In this document: one piece after another, positions 7,072 through 13,756 of the stretch
Layout: every line of letters begins with the position of its first letter
Position numbering within the stretch: position 1 is the first letter of the stretch
Assembly: GCA_030066245.1 (NCBI GenBank)
Contig: JASJBY010000055.1
Location: 1 to 15,552 of the forward strand
Origin: Gammaproteobacteria bacterium
GTDB taxonomy: Bacteria; Pseudomonadota; Gammaproteobacteria; JAABTG01
Direction: 5' to 3'
DNA length: 15,552 nucleotides
The notes under the pieces: generated by a model
Seen by the model: only the letters and a program-made list of their open reading frames with translations
Database searches by the model: none
What the model was told of the DNA's origin: nothing
Program-made: the position numbers and the translations under genes

Positions 7072-7625
7072 TGGAGCTTGCGCTGGATGAGGACAGCGGC
7101 TGGCTGCAGGGCGTGCGCCGGGTGCCTTCGCCCAATTTCGATGCGCGACCGGCAGGCTGCCGGGTGGAGCTGGTGGTGGTCCACGGGATCAGTCTGCCGC
7201 CGGGAGAGTTCGGCGGCGCCCATGTGGATGCCTTGTTCACCAACACCCTGGACCCGGCCGCCCACGCCTATTTTGCGGAGATCGCGTCGCTGCGGGTGTC
7301 CGCCCATCTGTTCATCGACAGAAGCGGTGAGCTCACCCAGTACGTGCCGCTTCACCGCAGGGCCTGGCACGCGGGCGAATCCTGCTTCGAGGACAGGCAG
7401 CGCTGCAACGATTTCTCCATCGGCATCGAGCTGGAGGGAGCGGACCACCTGCCCTATGCGGATATCCAGTACCAGGAGCTGGCCCGGGTGATCCGCATGC
7501 TGATTCACACATGGCCCGACATCACATCCGAGCGGGTCGTGGGGCACAGCGACATCGCACCGGGTCGGAAGACCGATCCAGGCCCGGCTTTCGACTGGAC
7601 GCGGCTGAGACGCCTGATTGCGTGA
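7071..7625 (+). CDS. ampD: 1,6-anhydro-N-acetylmuramyl-L-alanine amidase AmpD
   Basis: Cytoplasmic zinc amidase of murein recycling. It removes the peptide from anhydroMurNAc-peptides and thereby lowers the signal that induces AmpC in species with AmpR. The 184 residues match AmpD. Zinc ligands are readable: His38 (VVVHGIS), His159 (GHSDIAPGRKTDPG) and Asp169; the general acid/base Glu120 is in SIGIELEG. Substrate-loop features FxDRxGxxxQYVP and RRAWHAG are present. The N-terminal VPSPNFDARP is typical. The ATG overlaps the egtD stop by one base and has no obvious ribosome site, so translational coupling is likely. Confidence 0.96.
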   Translation: MELALDEDSGWLQGVRRVPSPNFDARPAGCRVELVVVHGISLPPGEFGGAHVDALFTNTLDPAAHAYFAEIASLRVSAHLFIDRSGELTQYVPLHRRAWHAGESCFEDRQRCNDFSIGIELEGADHLPYADIQYQELARVIRMLIHTWPDITSERVVGHSDIAPGRKTDPGPAFDWTRLRRLIA

Positions 7626-7633
7626 GGGAGGCG

Positions 7634-8242
7634 ATGACTGATAGCAGACTCGTGGATTTGATCCGACACGGTGAGCCTGTCGGCGGGCACCGTTACCGGG
7701 GGCAGACGGACGACCCCCTGAGCGACAAGGGCTGGCGGCAGATGTGGTCGGCCGTGGGCGAGGATCCCCCCTGGCAGCACATCGTCACCTCGCCGCTGCT
7801 GCGCTGCGGGGCCTTCGCCCAGGCCCTGTCCGAGCGCCACGGCATCGCCATGACCCAGCAGCCTGACTTCCGGGAAGTCTGTTTCGGTGTCTGGGAGGGG
7901 CATACAGCCGCCGCTCTCGAGGCCGAGGAACCGGGTGTCGTGGACCGTTTCTACCATGATCCGGTGACCAGCCGCCCTCAGGGCGCGGAGCCCCTGGAAG
8001 CCTTCGTGGACCGCGTAATCACCGCCTGGAGAGCCCTCATCGAAGAAGACACCAAGAAGCACACGTTGGTGGTGACCCATGCCGGCGTCATTCGCGCCGT
8101 CGTGACCCACATACTCCGCGTGCCCCTTTCCCACCTCTACCGGCTCTCTGTGCCGAATGCCGGCATCACGCGGATCAAGCTGGCGCGCACGCGGCCGCCG
8201 AGCATCTTGTTTCACGGCAGCCCCACGCTGAACCGAATCTAG
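7634..8242 (+). CDS. Histidine phosphatase family protein (CobC/alpha-ribazole phosphatase-like)
   Basis: A 202-residue phosphoglycerate-mutase-fold phosphatase. The catalytic RHG is at 11-13 (DLIRHGEP; His12 forms the phospho-intermediate), Arg57 is in TSPLLRC, acidic Glu81 is in REVCFGVWEG, and the second histidine is His149 (VVTHAGVIRAV). The early RYRGQTDDPLSDKGW block is the pattern seen in alpha-ribazole phosphatases of cobalamin synthesis. No cobalamin genes are nearby, so the substrate remains open and a general sugar or nucleotide phosphatase is possible. GAGGGAGG just before the ATG at 7634 fixes the start; the frame is open further upstream but overlaps ampD. Confidence 0.85.
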   Translation: MTDSRLVDLIRHGEPVGGHRYRGQTDDPLSDKGWRQMWSAVGEDPPWQHIVTSPLLRCGAFAQALSERHGIAMTQQPDFREVCFGVWEGHTAAALEAEEPGVVDRFYHDPVTSRPQGAEPLEAFVDRVITAWRALIEEDTKKHTLVVTHAGVIRAVVTHILRVPLSHLYRLSVPNAGITRIKLARTRPPSILFHGSPTLNRI

Positions 8243-8263
8243 TCACCGAGCCGAGGGCAGAAC

Positions 8264-9037
8264 ATGGAAAAACCAGTGGTTATCATCGGCGTGGGCGAGA
8301 TGGGTGGCGTGTTCGCCCGTGGTCTGCTGCGTCTCGGCCACCCGGTCTATCCGGTGACCCGGCAGACGAATGCCCGCCAGCTTGCGGAGCAGCTGCCCGC
8401 TCCGGAGCTGGCGCTGGTGGCCGTGGCCGAGGCGGACTTCCCCCCGGTCATGGACGAACTGCCGGCAGTCTGGCGCGACCGCCTGGGCCTCCTGCAAAAC
8501 GAGCTGTTGCCGCGGGACTGGCAAAGCCGCGAGCTGGAGCCCACGGTGATCTCCGTCTGGTTCGAGAAGAAGAAGGGCCAGGATGCCAAGGTGCTCATTC
8601 CCTCGCCCGTCTTCGGTCCCCGGGCGGAGCTGCTCGCCGCCGCGCTGGGTGCCATCGACATCCCCTCGCGGGTGCTCACAAGTGCCGAGGAGCTGCTCTT
8701 CGAGCTGGTGCGAAAGAACCTCTACATTCTCACCACCAATATCGCCGGATTGCGCACCGGCGGCACCGTGGGCGAGCTGCGCGCGGCACACGCCGAGACC
8801 ATGAACGCGGTGGCCGGAAACGTGCTCGAGATCCAGCGCTATCTAACCGGCACGGAGCTGGACAGGCCCAGGCTCATAGCAGGCATGCTGGAGGCCTTCG
8901 ACGGCGATCCGGACCACAAGTGCATGGGCCGCTCCGCCCCCGCACGCCTCGCCAGAGCGCTCCAGCAGGCCGACGAGGCAGGGCTCCCAGTCCCGAGCCT
9001 GCGGGAGATTGCTCGAGAGGGGAGGGGGGAGGAGTGA
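8264..9037 (+). CDS. NAD(P)-binding Rossmann-fold protein, ketopantoate-reductase-like
   Basis: A 257-residue soluble protein. The N-terminus shows a dinucleotide-binding site, VVIIGVGEMGG (Gly9, Gly11, Gly14), followed by GLLRLGHPVYPVTR. The C-terminal part is helical (NAVAGNVLEIQRYL..., RSAPARLARALQQADEAGLPVPSLREI), reminiscent of 6-phosphogluconate-dehydrogenase-type or ketopantoate reductase C-terminal domains. I do not recognise a specific enzyme. GAGGG about 8 bp before the ATG supports the start. It is the last gene of the rightward run. Its TGA (9035-9037) lies inside the first GTGACTC unit of the adjacent repeat arm, so the present C-terminus (EGRGEE) may have been set by insertion of the S23 cassette. 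Confidence 0.7.
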   Translation: MEKPVVIIGVGEMGGVFARGLLRLGHPVYPVTRQTNARQLAEQLPAPELALVAVAEADFPPVMDELPAVWRDRLGLLQNELLPRDWQSRELEPTVISVWFEKKKGQDAKVLIPSPVFGPRAELLAAALGAIDIPSRVLTSAEELLFELVRKNLYILTTNIAGLRTGGTVGELRAAHAETMNAVAGNVLEIQRYLTGTELDRPRLIAGMLEAFDGDPDHKCMGRSAPARLARALQQADEAGLPVPSLREIAREGRGEE

Positions 9038-9102
9038 CTCGTGAAGCGTGATTCGTGATTCGTGAAGAAGGGTGACTCGGTAGACGGTGACTCGGTGACT
9101 CG
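9034..9102. repeat. Left arm: heptamer then octamer short repeats
   Basis: Heptamers GTGACTC (9034), GTGAAGC, GTGATTC, GTGATTC and GTGAAGA run to 9068. A three-base spacer follows, then octamers GTGACTCG (9072), a variant GTAGACG, and GTGACTCG twice (9087-9102). The first unit contains the stop codon TGA of the upstream gene. Confidence 0.93.
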
Positions 9103-9229
9103 GAAGAAACGGAAACTGGCGGGGGCGGTAACTCCTTGCTGTCGGCAGGGACAAAGCGAAGCTATTCGTGTCGGCAGTGGGAGGCCGAGCTATGGACTCG
9201 CGAAAAAACTTAAAATCTCGCGCTGCGGT

Positions 9230-9604
9230 TTATTTTGGATGGGTCGCGTTACGGCGGGCACTGATGAGTCGGGTCAGCATGGCACCAACCTTGGCGCAAT
9301 GATCTTCAGCGGTACGCCAGCTCTCCCTGTCCACGTAACCCACCTCAGAGGCGATCTCGAGTTGCGTTCTGAGTTCACTTAGGGAGCCTTGGGCAATGCG
9401 CATGAAGCGGACGAAATCGTTGTCTCCAGAGCGCTCGTAGCCTTCTGCGATGTTGGAGGCCACCGACACGGAGGCCCGGCGCATCTGATCCCGCAGCCCG
9501 AAGTCCCGAGAAAGCGCCTCACGGGCGGTGAGCTGGTACACTCGAACCGCGAGCCCCTTCGCTTCCTGCCAGACCCTCAACTCCCTGAAAGTCTCGTATC
9601 GCAT
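9230..9604 (-). CDS. Four-helix-bundle protein of the S23/23S rRNA-intervening-sequence family
   Basis: A 124-residue all-helical protein with strong family signatures: FRELRVWQEAKGLAVRVYQLT (from 6), FGLRDQMRRASVSVASNIAEGYERS (35-59) and FVRFMRIAQGSLSELRTQLEIASEVGYV (64-91). The family (TIGR02436) was first seen encoded in intervening sequences inside 23S rRNA genes, but free-standing copies are common and their function is unknown. Basic helices with conserved RR and NIAEG motifs suggest nucleic-acid binding (inference). The start is ATG 9604, with only a weak purine stretch upstream (GAACGGGAA). The gene is alone between inverted repeat arms and is not inside an rRNA gene here. Confidence 0.93.
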   Translation of the reverse strand: MRYETFRELRVWQEAKGLAVRVYQLTAREALSRDFGLRDQMRRASVSVASNIAEGYERSGDNDFVRFMRIAQGSLSELRTQLEIASEVGYVDRESWRTAEDHCAKVGAMLTRLISARRNATHPK

Positions 9605-9681
9605 TTCCCGTTCTCTTTCGCCGGCAGACTCTGGGGTCTCCGCGACCTAGACAGATACTCGCGTCAAACACACACTGGATC

Positions 9682-9796
9682 CGAGTCACCGAGTCACCGA
9701 GTCACCGAGTCACCGAGTCACCCAGTCCCTTCCTACCCACGCTTCACGATTCACTATTCACTATTCACTATTCACTATCCCCGAGTCACCAATCAC
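9682..9796. repeat. Right arm: octamer then heptamer short repeats, inverted relative to left arm
   Basis: Five perfect CGAGTCAC octamers (9682-9721) are followed by a 16-base spacer. Heptamers CACGCTT, CACGATT, CACTATT three times and CACTATC run over 9738-9779, then CGAGTCAC (9782-9789) and CAATCAC (9790-9796). Read on the minus strand these are GTGACTCG, GTGAATA and GTGAAGC units, matching the left arm's vocabulary. The complement of the lpxH stop (TCA, 9793-9795) lies in the outermost unit. Confidence 0.93.
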
Positions 9797-10530
9797 TTTC
9801 CCCACCCCAACTCCTCCAGGCTGCCCAGTTGGTAGCCGTCCTGGTCCCACCATAGTGCGGTCTCTTTGGCGTACCAGTCGCCCAGGACGATGCGTGTGGC
9901 AGGCGTGCCGTCCAGGGTGGTGCGGTGTATCGCGGGTCGGTGGGTGTGGCCGTGGACAAGATGATGGACGCCGTGCGCACGCAGGGCCTCACTTACGGCG
10001 CTGGGGCTCACGTCCATGATGTCCTGGGGCTTGAGCTGAACCCGCAGATCGGCGTGGCGGCGTAGCTGCGCCGCCTGGGCTGAGCGCGTTTCCAGGGACA
10101 GGTCGAGGAAAGCGCGTTGATTGGACTGGTCGCGGCTGTAGCTCCGCCACTGTTGGTACTCCACATCGTCCGTGCACAGGGCGTCCCCATGGCTCAGCAG
10201 CACCGGTGTTCCGGACACGTGTACCACGCTGGGATCCGGCAGCAGCCGGCAGCCTGTGGCGGCCTCGAAGCCTGCACCCAGCAGGAAATCGTGATTGCCC
10301 CGCAGGGCAAAGCAGGCCGTGCCGTTCCGGCTCAGCCCGGACAATCCGGCGACGACGCGCGGATGCGGGGCCGAGTCGTCGTCATCGCCCAGCCACTGGT
10401 CGAACAGATCGCCAAGGACATACAGGGTCCGCAGCTGACGGGGAGGGCGCCGCAGAAAAGCAAGGAACCTGTCCAGGGGCTCGGGTCGCGCGCTGCTCAG
10501 GTGCAGATCCGAGACGAACAGGCAGCCCAT
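9793..10530 (-). CDS. lpxH: UDP-2,3-diacylglucosamine diphosphatase LpxH
   Basis: Peripheral inner-membrane metallophosphoesterase of lipid A synthesis. It splits UDP-2,3-diacyl-GlcN to lipid X and UMP. The 245 residues and metal-site residues match E. coli LpxH in kind and numbering: Asp8 and His10 (SDLHLS), Asp41 (LGDLFDQWLGD), Asn79 (RGNHD), His114 (LSHGD), His195 and His197 (HGHTH). GDWY near 218 is the usual C-terminal motif. The ATG at 10530 is preceded by AAGGA and lies 12 bp after the ppiB stop. The ppiB-lpxH order is also found in E. coli. Its stop codon falls in the repeat arm of the S23 cassette. Confidence 0.96.
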   Translation of the reverse strand: MGCLFVSDLHLSSARPEPLDRFLAFLRRPPRQLRTLYVLGDLFDQWLGDDDDSAPHPRVVAGLSGLSRNGTACFALRGNHDFLLGAGFEAATGCRLLPDPSVVHVSGTPVLLSHGDALCTDDVEYQQWRSYSRDQSNQRAFLDLSLETRSAQAAQLRRHADLRVQLKPQDIMDVSPSAVSEALRAHGVHHLVHGHTHRPAIHRTTLDGTPATRIVLGDWYAKETALWWDQDGYQLGSLEELGWGK

Positions 10531-10542
10531 CCATTCCTTGCC

Positions 10543-11043
10543 TCAGGACTCGAGTACCTCGGCCCGTTGGATGATCACGTCGTCCACCGGGACATCGTGG
10601 TGGGCACCGCGCTTGGTCGTGGACACGGCCTTGATCTGGTTGACCACGTCCATGCCGTCCACCACCTTGCCGAACACGCAATAACCCCAGCCCTCGTTGG
10701 TCTTGGCCTTGAAATCGAGAAACAGATTGTCGTTGACGTTGATGAAGAACTGGGACGTGGCCGACTGGGGATTTGACGTCCGCGCCATGGCGACGGTGCC
10801 GGTGATGTTGCTCAAGCCGTTGTCCGCCTCGTTGTCGATAGGCGGCTTGGTCGATTTCTTGCTCATGCCGGTCCCGAATCCGCCGCCCTGAATCATGAAG
10901 CCATCGATGACGCGGTGGAACACGGTCTCGTCGTAAAAACCGTCTTTCACGTAGGAGACGAAGTTGGCGGAGGTTTTGGGTGCTTTCTCATCGTCGGTCT
11001 CGATAAGGATCTCTCCGTGTGTGGTCTGCAGACGGACCTTCAT
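10543..11043 (-). CDS. ppiB: Cytoplasmic cyclophilin-type peptidyl-prolyl isomerase B
   Basis: A 166-residue single-domain cyclophilin without signal peptide, catalysing cis/trans isomerisation of Xaa-Pro bonds in the cytoplasm. Active-site features are FHRVIDGFMIQGGGF (42-56, Arg44), TVAMARTSNPQSATSQFFINV (starting at 83) and GWGYCVFGKVVDGMDVV. It aligns closely with E. coli PpiB over its whole length. I start at ATG 11043: GGAG sits eight bases upstream, whereas a GTG three codons earlier (11052) would overlap that ribosome site. It lies 41 bp downstream of ppiA and 12 bp upstream of lpxH. Confidence 0.95.
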   Translation of the reverse strand: MKVRLQTTHGEILIETDDEKAPKTSANFVSYVKDGFYDETVFHRVIDGFMIQGGGFGTGMSKKSTKPPIDNEADNGLSNITGTVAMARTSNPQSATSQFFINVNDNLFLDFKAKTNEGWGYCVFGKVVDGMDVVNQIKAVSTTKRGAHHDVPVDDVIIQRAEVLES

Positions 11044-11084
11044 AGTTCTCACTCCGGTTTTATGCTTGTGGCCGAGCGTTTTGT

Positions 11085-11675
11085 TCAGCCTTGCTGCGCT
11101 GAGTCAACGGTCATTTTCTTTATGATCACGGCTTCCTGAGGCACATCCTTGGCGAACCGGCCGCCGCTGCCGGTCGGCAGACCGCGGATCTCATCCACCA
11201 CATCCATGCCGTCGGTCACCTGTCCGAACACGGTGTAACCCCAGCCGCGAGGCGTCGGGTGATTCAGGAAGTTGTTGTCCACGACGTTGATGAAGAACTG
11301 GGCTGTGGCTGAGTGTGGATCCGAGGTGCGGGCCATGGCCACGCTGCCCCGCTTGTTCTTCAACCCGTTCTCCGCTTCGTTGCGGACAGGGCTTCGTGTC
11401 GGCTTCTTGCGGTAATCTTCGGTGAAGCCACCCCCTTGAATCATGAAGTTCTTGATCACCCGGTGAAAGATGGTGCCGTCGTAAAAGCCGTCCTGAACGT
11501 AGCGCAGGAAATTTTCCACGGTGTTGGGTGCCTTGTCTCGGTAAAGCTCCATCACCACGACGCCCCTGTTGGTTTCCATGCGAACCTTCGGATTCGTCTC
11601 CGCGGCCAGCACGGCGGCCTGGAAGGCGCAGAGGCTCATGGCCGCGAACACGGCCAGCCAAGCTTTCGTTTTCAT
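11085..11675 (-). CDS. ppiA: Periplasmic cyclophilin-type peptidyl-prolyl isomerase A
   Basis: A 196-residue cyclophilin with an N-terminal Sec signal (MKTKAWLAVFAAMSLCAFQA..., likely cleaved around Ala24-Ala25), so it acts on proline bonds in the periplasm. The catalytic segment is FHRVIKNFMIQGGGF (70-84, Arg72), followed by SVAMARTSDPHSATAQFFINVVDNNFL and GWGYTVFGQVTDGMDVV. AGGAG lies seven bases before ATG 11675 and decides the start over an in-frame upstream codon at 11714. It is the first gene of the leftward ppiA-ppiB-lpxH set. The two isomerases are clear paralogues, probably a local duplication that gained or lost the export signal. Confidence 0.94.
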   Translation of the reverse strand: MKTKAWLAVFAAMSLCAFQAAVLAAETNPKVRMETNRGVVVMELYRDKAPNTVENFLRYVQDGFYDGTIFHRVIKNFMIQGGGFTEDYRKKPTRSPVRNEAENGLKNKRGSVAMARTSDPHSATAQFFINVVDNNFLNHPTPRGWGYTVFGQVTDGMDVVDEIRGLPTGSGGRFAKDVPQEAVIIKKMTVDSAQQG

Positions 11676-11738
11676 AGATGCTCCTGAGGTCCTGTCCCCG
11701 ACCCGAGGCGGCAAACATGCCCCGGTGTCCAGGGGCGT

Positions 11739-11747
11739 ACTATAGCA
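11739..11747 (-). promoter_or_regulatory. Extended -10 promoter candidate for ppiA-ppiB-lpxH
   Basis: On the minus strand the sequence reads TGCTATAGT, an extended -10 element (TGn plus TATAGT). It lies about 65 bp upstream of the ppiA start. The -35 region at the expected distance (TTCTAC) is poor, which an extended -10 can tolerate. The oppositely oriented gltX must use a separate promoter in the remaining approximately 90 bp. Confidence 0.45.
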
Positions 11748-11835
11748 GCCAACCCCGCGGCGTAGAAAAGGTCGGTCGCGGTTGCCGACGGCGACTGTAT
11801 ATCAGCCGTCCAAGGGGCGATAATCGAGCACCCTT

Positions 11836-13254
11836 ATGTGTGCCAGTACCGTGAAGACCCGTTTTGCGCCCAGTCCCACCGGACGTCTGCACCTGGGCAA
11901 CGCCCGCACTGCGTTGTTCAACGCCCTGCTCGCTCTGTGCGAGGGCGGCGTCTTCCTGCTCCGTATCGAGGACACGGATCGGGAGCGCAGTCGCGAGGAG
12001 TTCCTTGCGGGGCTTGTGCAGGATCTCCAGTGGCTGGGCATGACCTGGCAGGAGGGCTATGGTTCAGGGGGCGAAGAGGGGCCATATCGCCAGTCGTTGC
12101 GCGCCGAAGTCTATGGCGGCGACTTCGAGCGCCTCGCCGAGGCCGGGCAGGCCTACCCCTGCTTCTGCACGCCGCGTGAGCTGGAGCTCTCCCGAAAGGC
12201 CCAGCGCGCCGCCGGCCGCCCGCCGCGCTATGCCGGCACCTGCGCCCGCCTGAGCCAGGACGAACGTGACGCCCGCCTCGCCCGCGGGGATGCCGCCACG
12301 CTCCGTTTCCGGGTTCCTCCGGGTCGGTCGGTAGTGTTCGACGACGTGGTGCGCGGGGCCCAGCGATTCAGCACCGACGACATCGGTGATTTCATCATTC
12401 GTCGCGCCGACGGCAGTCCGGCTTTCTTCTTCAGCAATGCGCTGGATGACAGTCGCATGGGCGTGACCCACGTGCTCCGGGGCGAAGACCACCTGGCCAA
12501 CACGCCGCGCCAGATGTTGCTGCTGGAGGCCTTGGGCCAGCCGGCGCCGGCCTATGGACACATCTCCCTCATCGTGGGAGAGGACGGCTCACCCCTGTCC
12601 AAGCGACTCGGCAGTGTCGGCGTTCAGGAGCTTCGCGAGCAGGGCTATCTGCCGGCGGCCGTGGTCAATTATCTGGCGCGGCTCGGCCACGCCTTCCTCC
12701 AGAACGATCTCCTGGAGCTCGATGCACTTGCGCGCCAGTTCGATCTGGCGCGTCTGGCGGGAGCGCCGGCGCGCTTCGATCCGGCCCAGCTCAGGCACTG
12801 GCAGCGCGAGGCCATCAGCGCCCTGCCGCCCGATGCCCTGTGGGAGCAGATGCCGGAGGCGGCGAAGGCAATGGTGCCGCCGGACCAGCAGGCGCTGTTC
12901 GTGGAAACCGTGCGGGAGAACGTGCTTTTCCCCGGCGAGCTCAGCCACTGGGCCGAGCGGCTCTTCGCGGAGGAGCTGGCGCTGGAACCGGAGGCCGCGG
13001 AAATCGTCGCCGCTGCCGGGCAGGTCTTCTTCGATGCCGCCCTGCAGGTGCTGGACGCAGCGCCGGAGGACTTCAAGGCGTTTGCCAACGGCGTGAAGGC
13101 CGCCACGGGCAAAAAGGGCAAGGCCCTGTTCCAGCCCTTGCGGGCAGCGCTGAGCGGCAGCCTCAACGGCCCGGAAATGTGGCGCATCTACCAGCTCCTC
13201 GGCCCGGACCGGGTGCGCCGCCGTCTGGAGGCAGCCCGGAACGCCAACGAATGA
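11836..13254 (+). CDS. gltX: Glutamate--tRNA ligase (GluRS, SKRLGS subtype)
   Basis: Class I synthetase charging tRNA with glutamate in the cytoplasm. The 472 residues match bacterial GluRS. FAPSPTGRLHLGNARTALFNAL (10-31) holds the HIGH-type motif HLGN, LLRIEDTDRERS follows, and GEDGSPLSKRLGS (248-260) is the KMSKS loop. The PLSKRLGS form, followed by QELREQGYLP, resembles the second GluRS type found in many proteobacteria rather than E. coli KLSKRHG. The E. coli zinc site (Cys98, Cys100, Cys125, His127) is partly kept: Cys109, Cys111 and Cys136 are present but the fourth ligand position is Arg138. The start ATG 11836 has no clear ribosome site; a GTG at codon 6 is an alternative. It is divergent from ppiA. 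Confidence 0.95.
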   Translation: MCASTVKTRFAPSPTGRLHLGNARTALFNALLALCEGGVFLLRIEDTDRERSREEFLAGLVQDLQWLGMTWQEGYGSGGEEGPYRQSLRAEVYGGDFERLAEAGQAYPCFCTPRELELSRKAQRAAGRPPRYAGTCARLSQDERDARLARGDAATLRFRVPPGRSVVFDDVVRGAQRFSTDDIGDFIIRRADGSPAFFFSNALDDSRMGVTHVLRGEDHLANTPRQMLLLEALGQPAPAYGHISLIVGEDGSPLSKRLGSVGVQELREQGYLPAAVVNYLARLGHAFLQNDLLELDALARQFDLARLAGAPARFDPAQLRHWQREAISALPPDALWEQMPEAAKAMVPPDQQALFVETVRENVLFPGELSHWAERLFAEELALEPEAAEIVAAAGQVFFDAALQVLDAAPEDFKAFANGVKAATGKKGKALFQPLRAALSGSLNGPEMWRIYQLLGPDRVRRRLEAARNANE

Positions 13255-13275
13255 CCCGCGCCGCCGGCCACTAAA

Positions 13276-13658
13276 TCCTCTCTTGCCGTCGCGAGAGCAG
13301 GCGCCAAGCATAAACGTCTTCCCTTCTCTCACGAGGGGAGGCGCCAAACACGCATGCCTCCGTCTCCCTTGCGAGGCGAGGCGCCGAGCACAAAGGTCTC
13401 CCTCTCCCACCCGCGGGGAGGCGCCAGGCACAAATGCCTCCCTCTCCCCCGCGAGAGCAGGCGCCAGGCACCAATACCTTCCTTTCCCTCCCGAGAGGAG
13501 GCGCAAAATACAAATGCCACCCCCTTTTCTCGCGCGGGCAGGCCCCAGGCACGCATGCCTCCCTGTTCCCCGCGAGGTGAGGCGTCAAGCACGCAAGCCT
13601 CCCTGTTCCCCGCGAGGTGAGGCGCCGAACACAAATATCTCCCTCTCCCTCGCGAGGG
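13276..13658. repeat. Degenerate 40-bp tandem repeat array, about 9.5 units
   Basis: Units begin at 13291, 13331, 13371, 13411, 13451, 13491, 13532, 13572 and 13612, with a last partial at 13652 cut by the insertion sequence. A partial unit precedes 13291. Each has a core like GCGAGAGGAGGCGCCA, then GCACAAATGCC and a pyrimidine run CTCCCTCTCCCCC. The pyrimidine run of one unit is complementary to the purine run starting the next, so each junction can form a hairpin. Units differ from one another by many substitutions. Because 40 is not divisible by three, the array is not a protein repeat. It starts about 20 bp after the gltX stop. Confidence 0.93.
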
Positions 13659-13677
13659 CTAACTCTTCTACACATTT
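13659..13677. repeat. IS left terminus (outside-end-like)
   Basis: CTAACTCTTCTACACATTT compared with the IS50 outside end CTGACTCTTATACACAAGT: 15 of 19 positions agree, including the CT start and the ACTCTT core. This is the left boundary of the element and lies exactly where the 40-bp array stops. Confidence 0.88.
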
Positions 13678-13756
13678 TGCACCGCGCATGAAACCAATCG
13701 CACAGCCCCGGATCAAGGACGGTAGAACATCGGTAACCGTTGCTAGAGGGATTGCG

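Larger units (their letters stand above)
9034..9796. mobile_element. Putative S23 (four-helix-bundle) cassette with inverted short-repeat arms
   Basis: A 763-bp unit lies between two convergent genes. It has one gene (9230-9604, minus) flanked by repeat arms (9034-9102 and 9682-9796) that are inverted copies of one another in type and order: outer heptamers (GTGANNC type), a short spacer, then inner octamers GTGACTCG. The inner non-repeat stretches 9103-9229 and 9605-9681 hold no gene. In 9103-9229 a TGTCGGCAG duplication (9140 and 9169) and a short inverted repeat CGCGA/TCGCG (9199-9203, 9218-9222) are visible. The inverted repeat sits just past the S23 stop and could be a weak terminator. 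Mobility is inferred from symmetry and position; no transposase is encoded. Confidence 0.55.

Noticed and set aside
9062..9382. Plus-strand open frame antisense to the S23 gene's 3' half
   Set aside because: It starts within the repeat arm, has no family features and overlaps a strongly conserved gene on the other strand.
11044..11052. GTG start for ppiB three codons upstream
   Set aside because: The GTG overlaps the only ribosome-binding sequence (GGAG), which is well spaced for ATG 11043.
13276..13658. Possible CRISPR array
   Set aside because: The whole 40-bp unit is conserved with scattered substitutions; there are no invariant repeats separated by unique spacers, and no cas genes are present.
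13283..13756. 158-codon N-terminal extension of the transposase reading through the 40-bp array
   Set aside because: It crosses the IS terminus, derives from GC-rich repeats that lack stops in several frames, and Tn5 homology begins at 13757.
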